Origin: an uncultured Akkermansia sp. | GTDB taxonomy: Bacteria; Verrucomicrobiota; Verrucomicrobiia; Verrucomicrobiales; Akkermansiaceae | Direction of reading: 5' to 3' | Length of the DNA stretch: 49,631 bases | Assembly: GCA_947624205.1 (NCBI GenBank) | Contig: CANQJI010000008.1 | Location: forward strand, 1 to 49,631 | In this document: in pieces, positions 18,933-27,695 of the stretch | Position numbering within the stretch: position 1 is the first letter of the stretch | Layout of the letters: each line of letters begins with the position of its first letter | The notes under the pieces: model-generated | Seen by the model: the letters and a program-made list of their open reading frames with translations, nothing else | What the model was told of the DNA's origin: nothing | The model's database searches: none | Position numbers and translations under genes: made by a program

Positions 18933-19690
18933 TTGCGTGCCGCTTCGCCGTCATTTTCCTCCGGCAGCGGAACTAGCTCAATTTTTGCTCCGGGATAGTT
19001 AATCTCCCTGTGTGTGAGGATGCAATTTGCACGGCATGCGACGTTGTGCTTTGCTTCAGCTTGCAGACTGCCGGAGGGGAGGACGATGAGCGTACGCTGA
19101 GCCGTTCTGGATGCCGCCTTTGCCCACTGGGCTTGTACTTCCCCGCGGTAGGCGATCTGACCGGCAGTTTCCCCCAGGGCATCCGGACAGAGTACGGCAA
19201 GTTTGAGCCCCATTCTGCGGAAGAATTGCTCCCCCCCGCCGGGAAGAGGTTCGATGATTCCTTCGTCTTTCCTCAGTTTGCCGCCGGGCAGCACAACTTC
19301 CTCCTTCATTGCCGGCGCAGCGAGAGCGGCCACCATGTCGAGGGAGGGAGTCAGTACGCAGCATTTTTGGTGCTGCAGTTGATTCGCCAGCGCGAGGAGC
19401 AGTGGGCATGCGTCTGCATAAAGCACATCTTCCTCGCCGATCCATGGCAAGATGCGTGTGATGAGCTGCACGTCCGCCCGTCGTGCATCGCTGCTTCCTC
19501 CCCGCGGGGGCAGGTAAATTGCCCCGCCATGGACGCGCTTCAGCAGTCCCTCTCGCTGCAGAGAGATGAGATCCGTGCGCACGGTTTCATCCGTCACTTC
19601 GAGCTCCTCCGCAAGCTCCGCACTGCGCAGTGTTCCGCGTTCAGAGAGTAGGCGGAGTATTCTGGCGCGGCGTTCGTGAGGTATGTACAT
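18914..19690 (-). CDS. DeoR-family transcriptional regulator
   Basis: 258 aa from the ATG at 19690 (MYIPHERRARILRLL). N-terminal winged helix (about 1-57) of DeoR type: ERGTLRSAELAEELEVTDET then VRTDLISLQREGLLKRVHGG, the family signature. The rest fits a DeoR sugar-phosphate sensor domain, although its ligand-site motifs are weakly conserved (DACPLLLALANQL). Family members usually repress carbohydrate genes. It is the last gene of a four-gene minus-strand run behind leuC and leuD, so a link to leucine synthesis or to the unknown 383-aa neighbour is possible; neither is shown by the sequence. Confidence 0.85.
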   Translation of the reverse strand: MYIPHERRARILRLLSERGTLRSAELAEELEVTDETVRTDLISLQREGLLKRVHGGAIYLPPRGGSSDARRADVQLITRILPWIGEEDVLYADACPLLLALANQLQHQKCCVLTPSLDMVAALAAPAMKEEVVLPGGKLRKDEGIIEPLPGGGEQFFRRMGLKLAVLCPDALGETAGQIAYRGEVQAQWAKAASRTAQRTLIVLPSGSLQAEAKHNVACRANCILTHREINYPGAKIELVPLPEENDGEAARNRRRTR

Positions 19691-19712
19691 GGCGTTTCGT
19701 GCGGCTTGGTTC

Positions 19713-20864
19713 TTATTGCCCGTTCTTGTTGTGAAATGCCATGAAGTTTTGGATCTCGTTGCGGAGGTTGTGCAGGGCGTCGTCGTATGCCTCGCGCACA
19801 TTCATGTCCCAGTAATCCGTGTAGCGGTGTAGCCTTGTGCAGCGCTTGAGGAGCGCCGCGCTTCTTTTTTGCACGAGTCCTGATTCTTTCTGATCGTCAG
19901 TAGCCAGGAGCTGGGTGGCGAGCAGTTGCCCGGAGATGGAGGAAGTGTGAGCAAAGATGACCTCCGATTTTTGATCGTCGCGGTTACTTTTCGCAAGCTT
20001 GACAAGTTGTTTATGCACGAGCGTCGTGAAATCAGTCGTCGCCCGATAGAGCGGGGTCTTCGCCACTTCCAGGAGGAGTTCGATTTCCCGTGGCAATAAG
20101 AAATCCGTGAAGTCGTGGTGCCTCTTCCGAGGGATTCTGATGGGCTTTTTCCTCGCTGAGTTCCTGCACCTTTTCTCTTTCAACGGCAGGCGCGTGTCGT
20201 AGCGAATGAGGTCGAGAACGTACGCCTCTTTCAGCCGTCCACGTGGCGTGTCGGGATATTTCTCACGCAGGGTTTGGGCTATGGTGTTGTAGCCCTCTGC
20301 TCGATTGAGGATGTAGTCCCACTTGCAGAGCGGAAAATCCTCCCCGAGCATCTGCATGACGGATCCGTTGAAAAAACGCGCGTTGTAAGCCACATGGTTG
20401 CGCAGGGTCAGGAGATTGAGTATTCTCTGCTTCTCTCCATCCTGATCCACTGGGTTTCGCGTCCCGGGGGAGAGTTCGCAGGTACATTCCTCACTCTCAA
20501 GGAGGAAGCGCGTTTCCCTGCCGTGGAAAAATTCGATGCTCACCTTGTCCCTCTTCGCCGACGCTCCGTGGGTGCCCTGACCGGGCAGCACGGCAATATC
20601 ACCGATGATGAGCTGTTCGCTCTCGCCCTCAATCAGAGCAAGGAGGCTCTGATAGGCCTTAATCAACAGAGGGTCTGCATGAAAGTTACTGTCCGATATC
20701 TCGAAAGTTGCTCGCCGTCCTGCCGCTTCCCCCAGGCAATTTCCCGCCAGTCGGATACGGATGGTTTTATCCTCGATTTCTGTGCGCAGTTCAAGCTTCG
20801 TGGCGCCGGGCTGCGTGTTGTCGATAATTCCGCCGCAGACGATAACTGAGAGGTTGATGAGCAT
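19713..20864 (-). CDS. Protein of unknown function in the leuCD operon
   Basis: 383 aa, not recognised. The N-terminal half looks beta-rich (KTIRIRLAGNCLGEAAG, VSIEFFHGRETRFLLESEE); the C-terminal half is helical and charged, with a very basic patch (RNSARKKPIRIPRKRHH, about residues 233-250). No signal peptide of standard form, no membrane helix and no enzyme motif that I can identify. It starts 9 bp after leuD and ends 22 bp before the DeoR-like gene, so it is cotranscribed with both. The basic patch suggests nucleic-acid contact, which is a guess. Confidence 0.7.
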   Translation of the reverse strand: MLINLSVIVCGGIIDNTQPGATKLELRTEIEDKTIRIRLAGNCLGEAAGRRATFEISDSNFHADPLLIKAYQSLLALIEGESEQLIIGDIAVLPGQGTHGASAKRDKVSIEFFHGRETRFLLESEECTCELSPGTRNPVDQDGEKQRILNLLTLRNHVAYNARFFNGSVMQMLGEDFPLCKWDYILNRAEGYNTIAQTLREKYPDTPRGRLKEAYVLDLIRYDTRLPLKEKRCRNSARKKPIRIPRKRHHDFTDFLLPREIELLLEVAKTPLYRATTDFTTLVHKQLVKLAKSNRDDQKSEVIFAHTSSISGQLLATQLLATDDQKESGLVQKRSAALLKRCTRLHRYTDYWDMNVREAYDDALHNLRNEIQNFMAFHNKNGQ

Positions 20865-20873
20865 GATAATGGC

Positions 20874-21482
20874 TCAGAGCTTGAGGTGAGGGCAGGGCAG
20901 GGAGTTCGCCAGAATCTGCAGGGCTTCTTTCGCTTCCAGTAGTTCTGTCACGCTGTCCCAGCGCCCCTCGAGAAAAGCTTTCCGAGGTTCCTCCGGCATG
21001 GTGACAGGGTAGCTTTTTCCCCCACCGCTCAGCTGCATGGCTTCCAGATCCAGGGTCCACTCTGTTCCCGGTTCCTGCTCGGTCTGCCGTTGGATTTCTA
21101 CGATATCTTCGGGGACCGCGCAGACGCAGGGCAGTCCGGTTCCGGAGCTATTGCCGAAAAATATTTCCGCGAATGATTCTGCGATGATAGCCCGGATGCC
21201 GGAGCGACGGATGGCCTGCGGAGCATGTTCGCGAGAAGACCCGCAGCCGAAGTTCTCCCCGCCGATGATGATGCGGGCTCCGCTGTGCCGCGGATCGTCT
21301 ATCGGGTGTCTTTTGGAGCTGCCGTCTGTGTTGAAGCGCTCGTCGTAAAACATGGTGCCGGCGAGTTCATCAAAGGTGATGCACTTCAGAAAGCGCGCGG
21401 GGATGATGCGATCTGTGTCCATGTTCGCCCCGGGCACAGGAACGATTTTCCCGACAATTTTGCAGATGCGTTGTATGGCCAT
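20874..21482 (-). CDS. leuD: 3-isopropylmalate dehydratase small subunit
   Basis: 202 aa. With LeuC it isomerises 2-isopropylmalate to 3-isopropylmalate in leucine synthesis. Seen: PGANMDTDRIIPARFLK, the loop GGENFGCGSSREHAPQAI and SFAEIFFGNSSGTGLPCV, all typical of the swivel domain. 9 bp behind leuC. Confidence 0.96.
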   Translation of the reverse strand: MAIQRICKIVGKIVPVPGANMDTDRIIPARFLKCITFDELAGTMFYDERFNTDGSSKRHPIDDPRHSGARIIIGGENFGCGSSREHAPQAIRRSGIRAIIAESFAEIFFGNSSGTGLPCVCAVPEDIVEIQRQTEQEPGTEWTLDLEAMQLSGGGKSYPVTMPEEPRKAFLEGRWDSVTELLEAKEALQILANSLPCPHLKL

Positions 21483-21491
21483 GGCTCGTTG

Positions 21492-22904
21492 TTACAGGTT
21501 GGTAAAAATTTCGCGTGGATCAGAGACGACGCCGGTCACTGCCGTCGCGGCCGCCATCACGGGACTCATCAGCAGCGTCCGTCCGGTCGGACTCCCCTGC
21601 CGTCCTTTAAAATTGCGGTTGCTGGTGCTGGCGCACAGTTGCACGCCTTCGAGGCGATCCGGGTTCATGGCGAGGCACATGGAGCACCCGGGCAGCCTCC
21701 ACTCGAATCCTGCCTGGCGGAAAATCTCCGCGATGCCTTCGGCCTCGCACTGCTTCGCCGTCTCCTGTGAGCCCGGCACGGCCAGTGCCTTCACGCCCTG
21801 TGCCACGCGTCGCCCTTTCAGCAACGGCGCCACGGAACGAAAATCGCTGATGCGCCCGTTCGTGCAGGACCCGATGAACACGACGTCTACAGCTTTCCCT
21901 TTAAGCCGTTCGGATGGCTGTAGCTTCATATATTCCAACGCTGCGTGCAGAGCCGTTCGTTTCTGCGCGTCCGGCTCCTCAGCCGGATCAGGAATCATTC
22001 CGTTGATGCCGATGCTCATATCCGGAGAAATGCCCCAGGTGACGGTGGGTTCAATGCCCGCTGCGTCAAAGCACACTTCGTCGTCGTACGTTGCATCTGC
22101 GTCGCTGGCAAAACTGCTCCATCTCTGCACAGCGGCGTCCCATTCCGCGCCGGAGGGGGCGTAGGGACGCCCGCAGAGGTATTCGAAAGTCGTGCCGTCA
22201 GGGTTCACGTAGCCGCAGCGCGCCGCCCCCTCGATAGCGAGATTGCAGAGGGTGAGCCTGCCGTCCATCCCCATGCTGTTGATGGCGCTTCCGGCGAACT
22301 CATAGGCGTATCCCAGTCCTCCCTTTGCCCCCAGTTTGTTGATGATGTGCAGTGCCACGTCCTTCGCCCCCACTCCGCGTCCCAGTTGCCCCTCCACCCG
22401 CACACGGCGTACCTTCAGTGGGCTCATCGCCAGCGACTGAGCAGCCAGTACATCGCGTACCTGTGTGGTCCCGATTCCCATCGCTACGGCTCCCATCGCG
22501 CCGTGCGTGGCGGTGTGAGAATCGCCGCATACGATGGTCATTCCCGGTTGAGATATCCCCAATTCCGGGCCTACCATGTGCACGATTCCCTGGTGCCCGC
22601 TTGGAAGATCGAAAAAACGGATGCCGAACTGTTTGCAGTTGTTCCTCAGCGCATCCAGCATTGCCTGCGCTCGCGCGTCCGCGAAGGGCTCGCTCTGGTT
22701 GTCCGTGGGGATGATATGATCCACCGTCGCAAAGGTGCGTTCCGGATGCAGCACAGACAACCCCAGCTCCCGCAGCATTGCAAAAGCTTGAGGACTCGTC
22801 ACCTCATGCAAGTAATGCGTAGCGATAAATAACTGCGCCCGCCCGTCCGGCATTTTCCGAATCGTGTGTGCATCCCATACTTTTTGGTAAAGTGTCTTTC
22901 CCAT
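21492..22904 (-). CDS. leuC: 3-isopropylmalate dehydratase large subunit
   Basis: 470 aa aconitase-family enzyme carrying the [4Fe-4S] cluster. Seen: [13 protein letters not shown], the substrate loop [20 protein letters not shown], the first cluster cysteine in [12 protein letters not shown] and the other two in [11 protein letters not shown]. First gene of leuC-leuD-unknown-deoR. The gene starts 68 bases from the MITE-like element, so the promoter must lie in or near that element. Confidence 0.97.
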   Translation of the reverse strand: MGKTLYQKVWDAHTIRKMPDGRAQLFIATHYLHEVTSPQAFAMLRELGLSVLHPERTFATVDHIIPTDNQSEPFADARAQAMLDALRNNCKQFGIRFFDLPSGHQGIVHMVGPELGISQPGMTIVCGDSHTATHGAMGAVAMGIGTTQVRDVLAAQSLAMSPLKVRRVRVEGQLGRGVGAKDVALHIINKLGAKGGLGYAYEFAGSAINSMGMDGRLTLCNLAIEGAARCGYVNPDGTTFEYLCGRPYAPSGAEWDAAVQRWSSFASDADATYDDEVCFDAAGIEPTVTWGISPDMSIGINGMIPDPAEEPDAQKRTALHAALEYMKLQPSERLKGKAVDVVFIGSCTNGRISDFRSVAPLLKGRRVAQGVKALAVPGSQETAKQCEAEGIAEIFRQAGFEWRLPGCSMCLAMNPDRLEGVQLCASTSNRNFKGRQGSPTGRTLLMSPVMAAATAVTGVVSDPREIFTNL

Positions 22905-22974
22905 ATCGGCTTGTCTTTGCTCGTAAAATCTACCATGCCTCCCCCTCTCGCGTCAAGCGACGCCTGCGGCATAA

Positions 22975-23199
22975 CAGGGCAAATGCATTTGGGAGAAGTT
23001 GATCAACAGAGAAAATGATCTTACTGACCGATATTATTGTCTATACGCATCATAAATCATGCCGGCAAGCGGTCATCATGTTGTGATGGCTCTAAAGCAC
23101 TCTCTGCATACGTTAATGATTCAAAAAATGCACAAAGCGCACGTTATGAAAATCGTATATCGTACATAGACAAACGCATTTCCTAATGCGTTTACCCTG
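22975..23199. mobile_element. MITE-like element, complete (225 bp)
   Basis: Bounded by imperfect inverted ends CAGGGCAAATGCATTTGG (22975) and CCTAATGCGTTTACCCTG (to 23199), matching at 15 of 18 positions. Next to the right end lies a second short palindrome (AAACGCATT TCCT AATGCGTTT, 23172-23193). The interior is about 85% alike to the element at 29441-29763. No transposase frame is present, as expected for a non-autonomous element. It fills the gap between leuC and the CNNM gene. Confidence 0.75.
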
Positions 23200-23209
23200 G
23201 TCTCAATAC

Positions 23210-24643
23210 TTACTCTTCCTCCTCTTCCTTATCCTTGGGAAGAGGGTCGTGCTGGATGCGGGCCTGGGTGATGCGTCGCCCATCGGTCGCAGTTACAGTG
23301 ACCACGTAATCTCGAATACGAACCTGTTCGTTCACTTCCGGGAGGTGGTCGAGCCGGTCGGTGACGAAACCACCGAGCGTGGAGATACCGGCATCGCTGT
23401 CCAACTCGCCGATGCCGGGAAGTTCTTCTTCGAGATCAAAGAGAGAGATAGAGCCACTGGCCATGTATTGCCCATGACCCAACGCGTAGAATTCACGGGT
23501 CTCTTCCGCCTCAAATTCATCCTGAATATCGTTGCCGACGATTTCCTCCAGCACATCATCCAGATACACCAGCCCGAGCGCCACGCCGTGCTCATCCACC
23601 ACCAATGCACTATGTGTACGTTCCTTGGAGAAGAAGTTCAGCAGAGTATCCAGTTTCATCGTCTCGGGCACCACTTTAAGCGGACGACGCACGCTCATGA
23701 TATCCGTGCTTTGCATACGCACGAGTTTCAGCATGTCTTTCACGTGCACCCAACCTTTCACTTCATCGAGATGACCGTCCACGAGAGCGAAGCGACTGTG
23801 GCGACTGGTCGTGACGAGGTCAAGGTTTTTCTCAAAGCTGTCATTGATGTCGAGCAGTTCAACATCATTACGGGGGACGAGGATCTCACGAACAGAACGA
23901 TCATTGAGTTCCAAGGCGTTCATAGAAATCTCGGCCTCGGTCTCTGTGACCTCCTTGCTGCGTCCGCTCTCTTCCACAATATGGGCAATCTCCTCGGCGC
24001 TGTGATGATTGTTCGGGGAGTAATGCGGATCCACCCCAAAGAGGAAATGGGCGATGGAATTAGCAGTGTTGTTGAACAGCTTTACAACCCACGCAGTGCA
24101 GTGTGCGAAGCGGACCATACCATTGGATGTACCCAGAGCAACCTCCAGCGGATGGCGGATGGCAAGGCTTTTGGGCACCAATTCGCCGAGCACCACATGG
24201 GCAAAGGTGAAAAGAGAATAGGAAACGATGTAGGAAATCACGCTCACTACCACCGGCTGCAGGTGAAGGTAATAGCTGAGGGGGGGAGCGATGAGCTGCT
24301 CGATAAATGGCTCTCCGAGGTTGCCGAGGGCAAGGGAAGCGATGGTGATGCCAACCTGATTGGCGGAGAGGTAGGAATCGAGATGGCGGACAATGTGCAG
24401 AGCATTTTTTCGGGAGCGCGCCTGGCGTCTGGAATCATCACCCGAGGCTGCCAGCTGGCTCTCCCGCACACGTGCGCTGGCAAATTCATTCGCCACGAAG
24501 AAGGCATTGAGGAAAAGGAAAAAACCAACGCCAATCAGGAAGAGTATAATCGTTTCGAGACTCGGGTAATCCCAATGCAGCTGCTGCACCTGCTCGGGAG
24601 AGAGAAGGAGCCAATTCTTGATGTGTAGGATAGATTCGCCCAT
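23210..24643 (-). CDS. CNNM/CorC-family membrane protein (DUF21, CBS pair, CorC domain)
   Basis: 477 aa. N-terminal DUF21 membrane domain with several helices (about 28-215; LETIILFLIGVGFFLFLNAF, HVVLGELVPKSLAI), then a CBS pair (REILVPRNDVELLDINDS; TMKLDTLLNFFSKERTHSAL with VVDEHGVALGLV) and a CorC_HlyC domain (about 375-455). The C-terminus is Glu-rich. Relatives are called hemolysin-like or magnesium/cobalt efflux proteins; transport of Mg2+ is established for some. It begins directly after the stop of the zinc-ribbon gene, in an rpsN-led operon. The end lies 11 bp from the MITE-like element. Confidence 0.93.
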   Translation of the reverse strand: MGESILHIKNWLLLSPEQVQQLHWDYPSLETIILFLIGVGFFLFLNAFFVANEFASARVRESQLAASGDDSRRQARSRKNALHIVRHLDSYLSANQVGITIASLALGNLGEPFIEQLIAPPLSYYLHLQPVVVSVISYIVSYSLFTFAHVVLGELVPKSLAIRHPLEVALGTSNGMVRFAHCTAWVVKLFNNTANSIAHFLFGVDPHYSPNNHHSAEEIAHIVEESGRSKEVTETEAEISMNALELNDRSVREILVPRNDVELLDINDSFEKNLDLVTTSRHSRFALVDGHLDEVKGWVHVKDMLKLVRMQSTDIMSVRRPLKVVPETMKLDTLLNFFSKERTHSALVVDEHGVALGLVYLDDVLEEIVGNDIQDEFEAEETREFYALGHGQYMASGSISLFDLEEELPGIGELDSDAGISTLGGFVTDRLDHLPEVNEQVRIRDYVVTVTATDGRRITQARIQHDPLPKDKEEEEE

Positions 24644-24904
24644 TTAAAGTTTTTCGTAGGTGCCGCGGTCGCGCTTTTCGAGAAGGGTAAAGCCGGCTTT
24701 CTTTGCATCGCTTACGGAGAGAGGAGCGGTGAGTTTCGGCACATTCACCGAGCTGATCTTCTTGCGCACCGGGTTTTTGCAGTACAGGCAACGAGTGAGT
24801 GGCTCCCGATTGACTCCTCTTCTTAATTCAAACCCTCTTCGGCACATCGGACACGAGCGCGCCGGATCCTCCGGGTATTCAGCTATGTATTCGTATATTG
24901 GCAT
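24644..24904 (-). CDS. FmdB-type zinc-ribbon protein
   Basis: 86 aa from the ATG at 24904 (MPIYEYIAEYPED). Two cysteine pairs, CPMC and CLYC, form a zinc ribbon of the FmdB/CxxC_CxxC_SSSS regulatory family. The C-terminal part (SVSDAKKAGFTLLEKRDRG) is predicted soluble. Family members are common small proteins of unclear function. Its stop and the CNNM start touch, and it follows rpsN by 70 bp. Confidence 0.85.
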   Translation of the reverse strand: MPIYEYIAEYPEDPARSCPMCRRGFELRRGVNREPLTRCLYCKNPVRKKISSVNVPKLTAPLSVSDAKKAGFTLLEKRDRGTYEKL

Positions 24905-24974
24905 AAACAAGCGCGAGCCACTCCTTCAGAATAGCCCGCGCGCTCTCCTGTCTGCTTACCGCAGATCAGCTTCT

Positions 24975-25244
24975 TTACCAGCTCGCCTTTGTCACGCCGG
25001 GAATCATCCCGGTACTCGCCAACTCCCGGAAAGCGATACGCGACAGATGGAAGCGACGCAGGTAGCCACGACGGCGCCCGGTGAGTTCGCAGCGGTTGAC
25101 ACCACGGGTCGGCGAAGCATTGCGCGGCAGCATAGTCAGCCCCACATAATCACCCTCTGCCTTCAGCTTGGCGCGCTTCTCAGCGTAACGCTCAGCCGTG
25201 GCAATCTTCTTCTTGTTTCTTTCGATCCAACTCTTTTTAGCCAT
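24975..25244 (-). CDS. rpsN: 30S ribosomal protein S14 (zinc-free type)
   Basis: 89 aa. Binds the 30S head. Seen: [50 protein letters not shown] and the end IPGVTKASW. Only one cysteine is present, so this is the long form without zinc. In most bacteria rpsN is in the spc operon; here it stands alone, ahead of fmdB-like and CNNM genes. Confidence 0.97.
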   Translation of the reverse strand: MAKKSWIERNKKKIATAERYAEKRAKLKAEGDYVGLTMLPRNASPTRGVNRCELTGRRRGYLRRFHLSRIAFRELASTGMIPGVTKASW

Positions 25245-25258
25245 AAGCGTGTGGCGGA

Positions 25259-25287
25259 GTTGTACAACAAACCCACCTGCTTGTCAA
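25259..25287 (-). promoter_or_regulatory. Promoter of rpsN
   Basis: On the minus strand TTGACA (25287-25282), a 17-base gap and TACAAC (25264-25259), 15 bases before the rpsN ATG. The -35 box is perfect; the -10 box matches at 4 of 6. The leader would be very short. Confidence 0.65.
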
Positions 25288-25360
25288 GGATGAATTTGTC
25301 TTTTTTTACTCTATCTCGCTGAAATCGGTATGCGGGAGTAACAGAGCCATGTTGCCACGG

Positions 25361-25413
25361 GGAAAAAAGACCACGAGAACAGGCGTTGGAGGCAACGCAC
25401 AAATCTCGTGGTC
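25361..25413 (-). terminator. Rho-independent terminator behind the symporter gene
   Basis: Stem GACCACGAGA (25369-25378) with TCTCGTGGTC (25404-25413) and an inner stem GCGTTG/CAACGC (25383-25388, 25393-25398). On the minus strand it is followed by TTTTTT (complement of 25363-25368), 30 bases behind the symporter stop. Confidence 0.85.
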
Positions 25414-25442
25414 AAATGAAAAACGCTACCCGTCCCCGTCGA

Positions 25443-27647
25443 TCACCAGAAAAGGATGTAGAGACCCACTGTGAGGAGGACCACCACCAGGCCAAAAACC
25501 TTGGCGCGCGTGGAGGATTTCATCTCAATGATGCCCTTGTTCTCCAAAACGACGGCTTCGCCGTGGCTGAAGTGATTGAGGAGGGTGAGAATAGCGCCGA
25601 TCACCATGATGGTGATGAGACAGACGGCCATGCGGTTGAGGAAAGCCATCTCCGGGCAGTAGAGCTTGAGAGCGCCGTACTCAACCACATTGATGGCGAT
25701 GCCCAGCCAGCCGAAGTAGCGCGGGCATTTCGAGACGAAGAAGCCGAAGATGAACACAGCGAGGGCGCCCGGACTCAGGAAGCCCTGGAACTCCTGGATG
25801 TAGCTGAAGATGCTGTCCAATTTATCCGACAGGAAGATAGCAAGCCAGAGGGCGACGCCGGCAAACACAAGCACGCCGATCTTGCCCACATTTACCAGCT
25901 CACGATGCGAGGACCTCTCACTGCGCAGCTTGTGGTAGATATCCATGGTGAAGAGGGTTGATGCGCTGTTCAACATGGAAGCCAGCGAGCTGACCACCGC
26001 ACCGAAGAGAGCGGCGAGCACAAACCAGGCCCATCCTGTACCGGGGAGAAGCCGCTTGAGCAGCGTGCCGAATGCCGAGTCGTAGTCGTATCCGCTGATA
26101 GCCTCCGTAGCTACAAAGGCGGCATCTCCGGCTTTCGCAGAGAGAATCTCACCATTCTTGCGGGCAAGTTTGTCCGCGATGCCGGCCGCCACTACAATCA
26201 CTTTTCTCTCCGGGGTGGTAGCACTCTCGGGGATGGTGACACCGTACTTGCCGGCGAGCTCAGGAACTTGATGTTCTGTACCCTCAATGACGAGAGCGGT
26301 AGCGACGCGCATGAAATCGTCCGAGAGTTGTTTTACTGCGGCGGCCTGCTCCGGAGTGGCAGCGACCTCTGCATTCTTCACCACGAAACCTACCCCTTTC
26401 TCCACATCCGTCATGAGATAGTCCGCCGTCACATTATAAAGCGGAGTCTTGCCATTTTGAACTGTCTGCTCTGCCACAGCGAGGACGGACGCCATCTTTT
26501 GCTCAGCGCCGGCGCGCATATCACTGCTGAAGAGGTTGTATGCGAGAATGCCGGGAATGAGCACCACAAAGGGGATAAGGAGCTTCAGACCGGCAGCGAA
26601 TACCACGCCCATCTGTCCCTCCGCGAGGCTTTTGGAAGCGAGCGTGCGTTGCATGATGTATTGGTTGAGCCCCCAGTAGAAGAAGTTGGGAATCCACAAC
26701 CCCAGGCAGAGAGCAGTCCATGGGATTTCTCCATCATCTGCCGGGCGAATCATGTGCAGTTTGCCGCCCACGGCATTGGTGGCGGTGATGGCGTCACCGG
26801 TGTTCAGAGCAAAGAAGCGTTCGATGCCGGAAGCGTTGCGGATGGAATCAACCGTGGCGCCGGAGGTAGCAGAGGCAGTTTTAATGAGTTCATTCGGGTC
26901 GGCTGCGCCGATGGCCTCAATGGCGAACCATGCCACCACGCCGCCGCCGATGATGAGCGCTGCGCCCCAGATGAGATCCGTCCACGCGCAAGCTTTCAAC
27001 CCACCCACAAACACGTAAATTGTGGCGCAGGCGCCGATGATGATGCACCCCACCGGCATGGAGAGGTCAAAATATCCGGAAACGACTTTCGCTCCGGCGA
27101 AAATGACCCCGGCAGTGGGGACGCCCACGAGAATGACGAGGTTGGCCAGGGCCATGATGGTGCGGGCGGTGCCGTTGTAGCGCTCCTCAAGAAACTGGGG
27201 AATAGTGTATACTCCGCGTTTGAGCAGCATGGGCAGGAACGTGAACGCCACGATGACCAGCACAATGGCAGCGAGCCATTCGTACCCGGCGATGGCAAGA
27301 CCGACCCAGTTGGCAGCCTTGCCGCTCATGCCCACAAACTGCTCGGTGGAGATGTTTGCCGCGATGAGTGAGAAACCGACGAGCCACCAGCTTAATCCGC
27401 GCCCGGCGAGGAAGTAATTCGCGGCTCCGTTCTTTTCCTTCTGCTCGGCAGTTTCATTTTTGTCCCCGGACTTCCAAATGCCTAAGCCGATCACTCCGAC
27501 GACGACAACGCAGAAGACAACCATCTCCCAGATGGGCAGTACACTCTGTGTGGCTGTCTGGACTGTCCCTGCTTCCTGAGCGTTTGCCAGCCCGCCGCAC
27601 AACAATGCAGCCGCCGCCAGCCTTTTCACGATATTTTTTGTGTTCAT
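25443..27647 (-). CDS. Sodium/sugar symporter of the SSS (SGLT) family
   Basis: 734 aa inner-membrane protein with about 14 helices. Close to the vSGLT group: AANISTEQFVGMSGKA, KRGVYTIPQFLEERYN, FVGGLKACAWTDL, IPNFFYWGLNQYIMQRTLA, SSLASMLNSASTLFTMDIY. It starts with a possible signal-like segment (AAAALLCGGLANAQEAG). Between the helix ending LAYNLFSSDM and that starting GWAWFVLAALFG lies about 150 extra residues, Ala- and Glu-rich, which enlarge a loop far beyond the usual 540-aa family size. galK sits 48 bp upstream on the same strand, so galactose is the likely substrate. Confidence 0.93.
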   Translation of the reverse strand: MNTKNIVKRLAAAALLCGGLANAQEAGTVQTATQSVLPIWEMVVFCVVVVGVIGLGIWKSGDKNETAEQKEKNGAANYFLAGRGLSWWLVGFSLIAANISTEQFVGMSGKAANWVGLAIAGYEWLAAIVLVIVAFTFLPMLLKRGVYTIPQFLEERYNGTARTIMALANLVILVGVPTAGVIFAGAKVVSGYFDLSMPVGCIIIGACATIYVFVGGLKACAWTDLIWGAALIIGGGVVAWFAIEAIGAADPNELIKTASATSGATVDSIRNASGIERFFALNTGDAITATNAVGGKLHMIRPADDGEIPWTALCLGLWIPNFFYWGLNQYIMQRTLASKSLAEGQMGVVFAAGLKLLIPFVVLIPGILAYNLFSSDMRAGAEQKMASVLAVAEQTVQNGKTPLYNVTADYLMTDVEKGVGFVVKNAEVAATPEQAAAVKQLSDDFMRVATALVIEGTEHQVPELAGKYGVTIPESATTPERKVIVVAAGIADKLARKNGEILSAKAGDAAFVATEAISGYDYDSAFGTLLKRLLPGTGWAWFVLAALFGAVVSSLASMLNSASTLFTMDIYHKLRSERSSHRELVNVGKIGVLVFAGVALWLAIFLSDKLDSIFSYIQEFQGFLSPGALAVFIFGFFVSKCPRYFGWLGIAINVVEYGALKLYCPEMAFLNRMAVCLITIMVIGAILTLLNHFSHGEAVVLENKGIIEMKSSTRAKVFGLVVVLLTVGLYILFW

Positions 27648-27695
27648 AGGTTTGTTGGTGAGTTTTTAGGAGAATGGGGGAGGGAGATCCAGTTA

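Noticed and set aside
23091..23169. 27-codon micro-ORF (MALKHSLHTL...) shared by two repeat elements
   Set aside because: Of five codon changes between the copies only one is silent, so there is no sign of selection on a peptide; in the other copy the stop is lost through the insertion.
23186..24628. Plus-strand frame (480 codons) opposite the CNNM gene
   Set aside because: Shadow of the clearly conserved DUF21-CBS protein on the other strand; its start lies in the repeat element.
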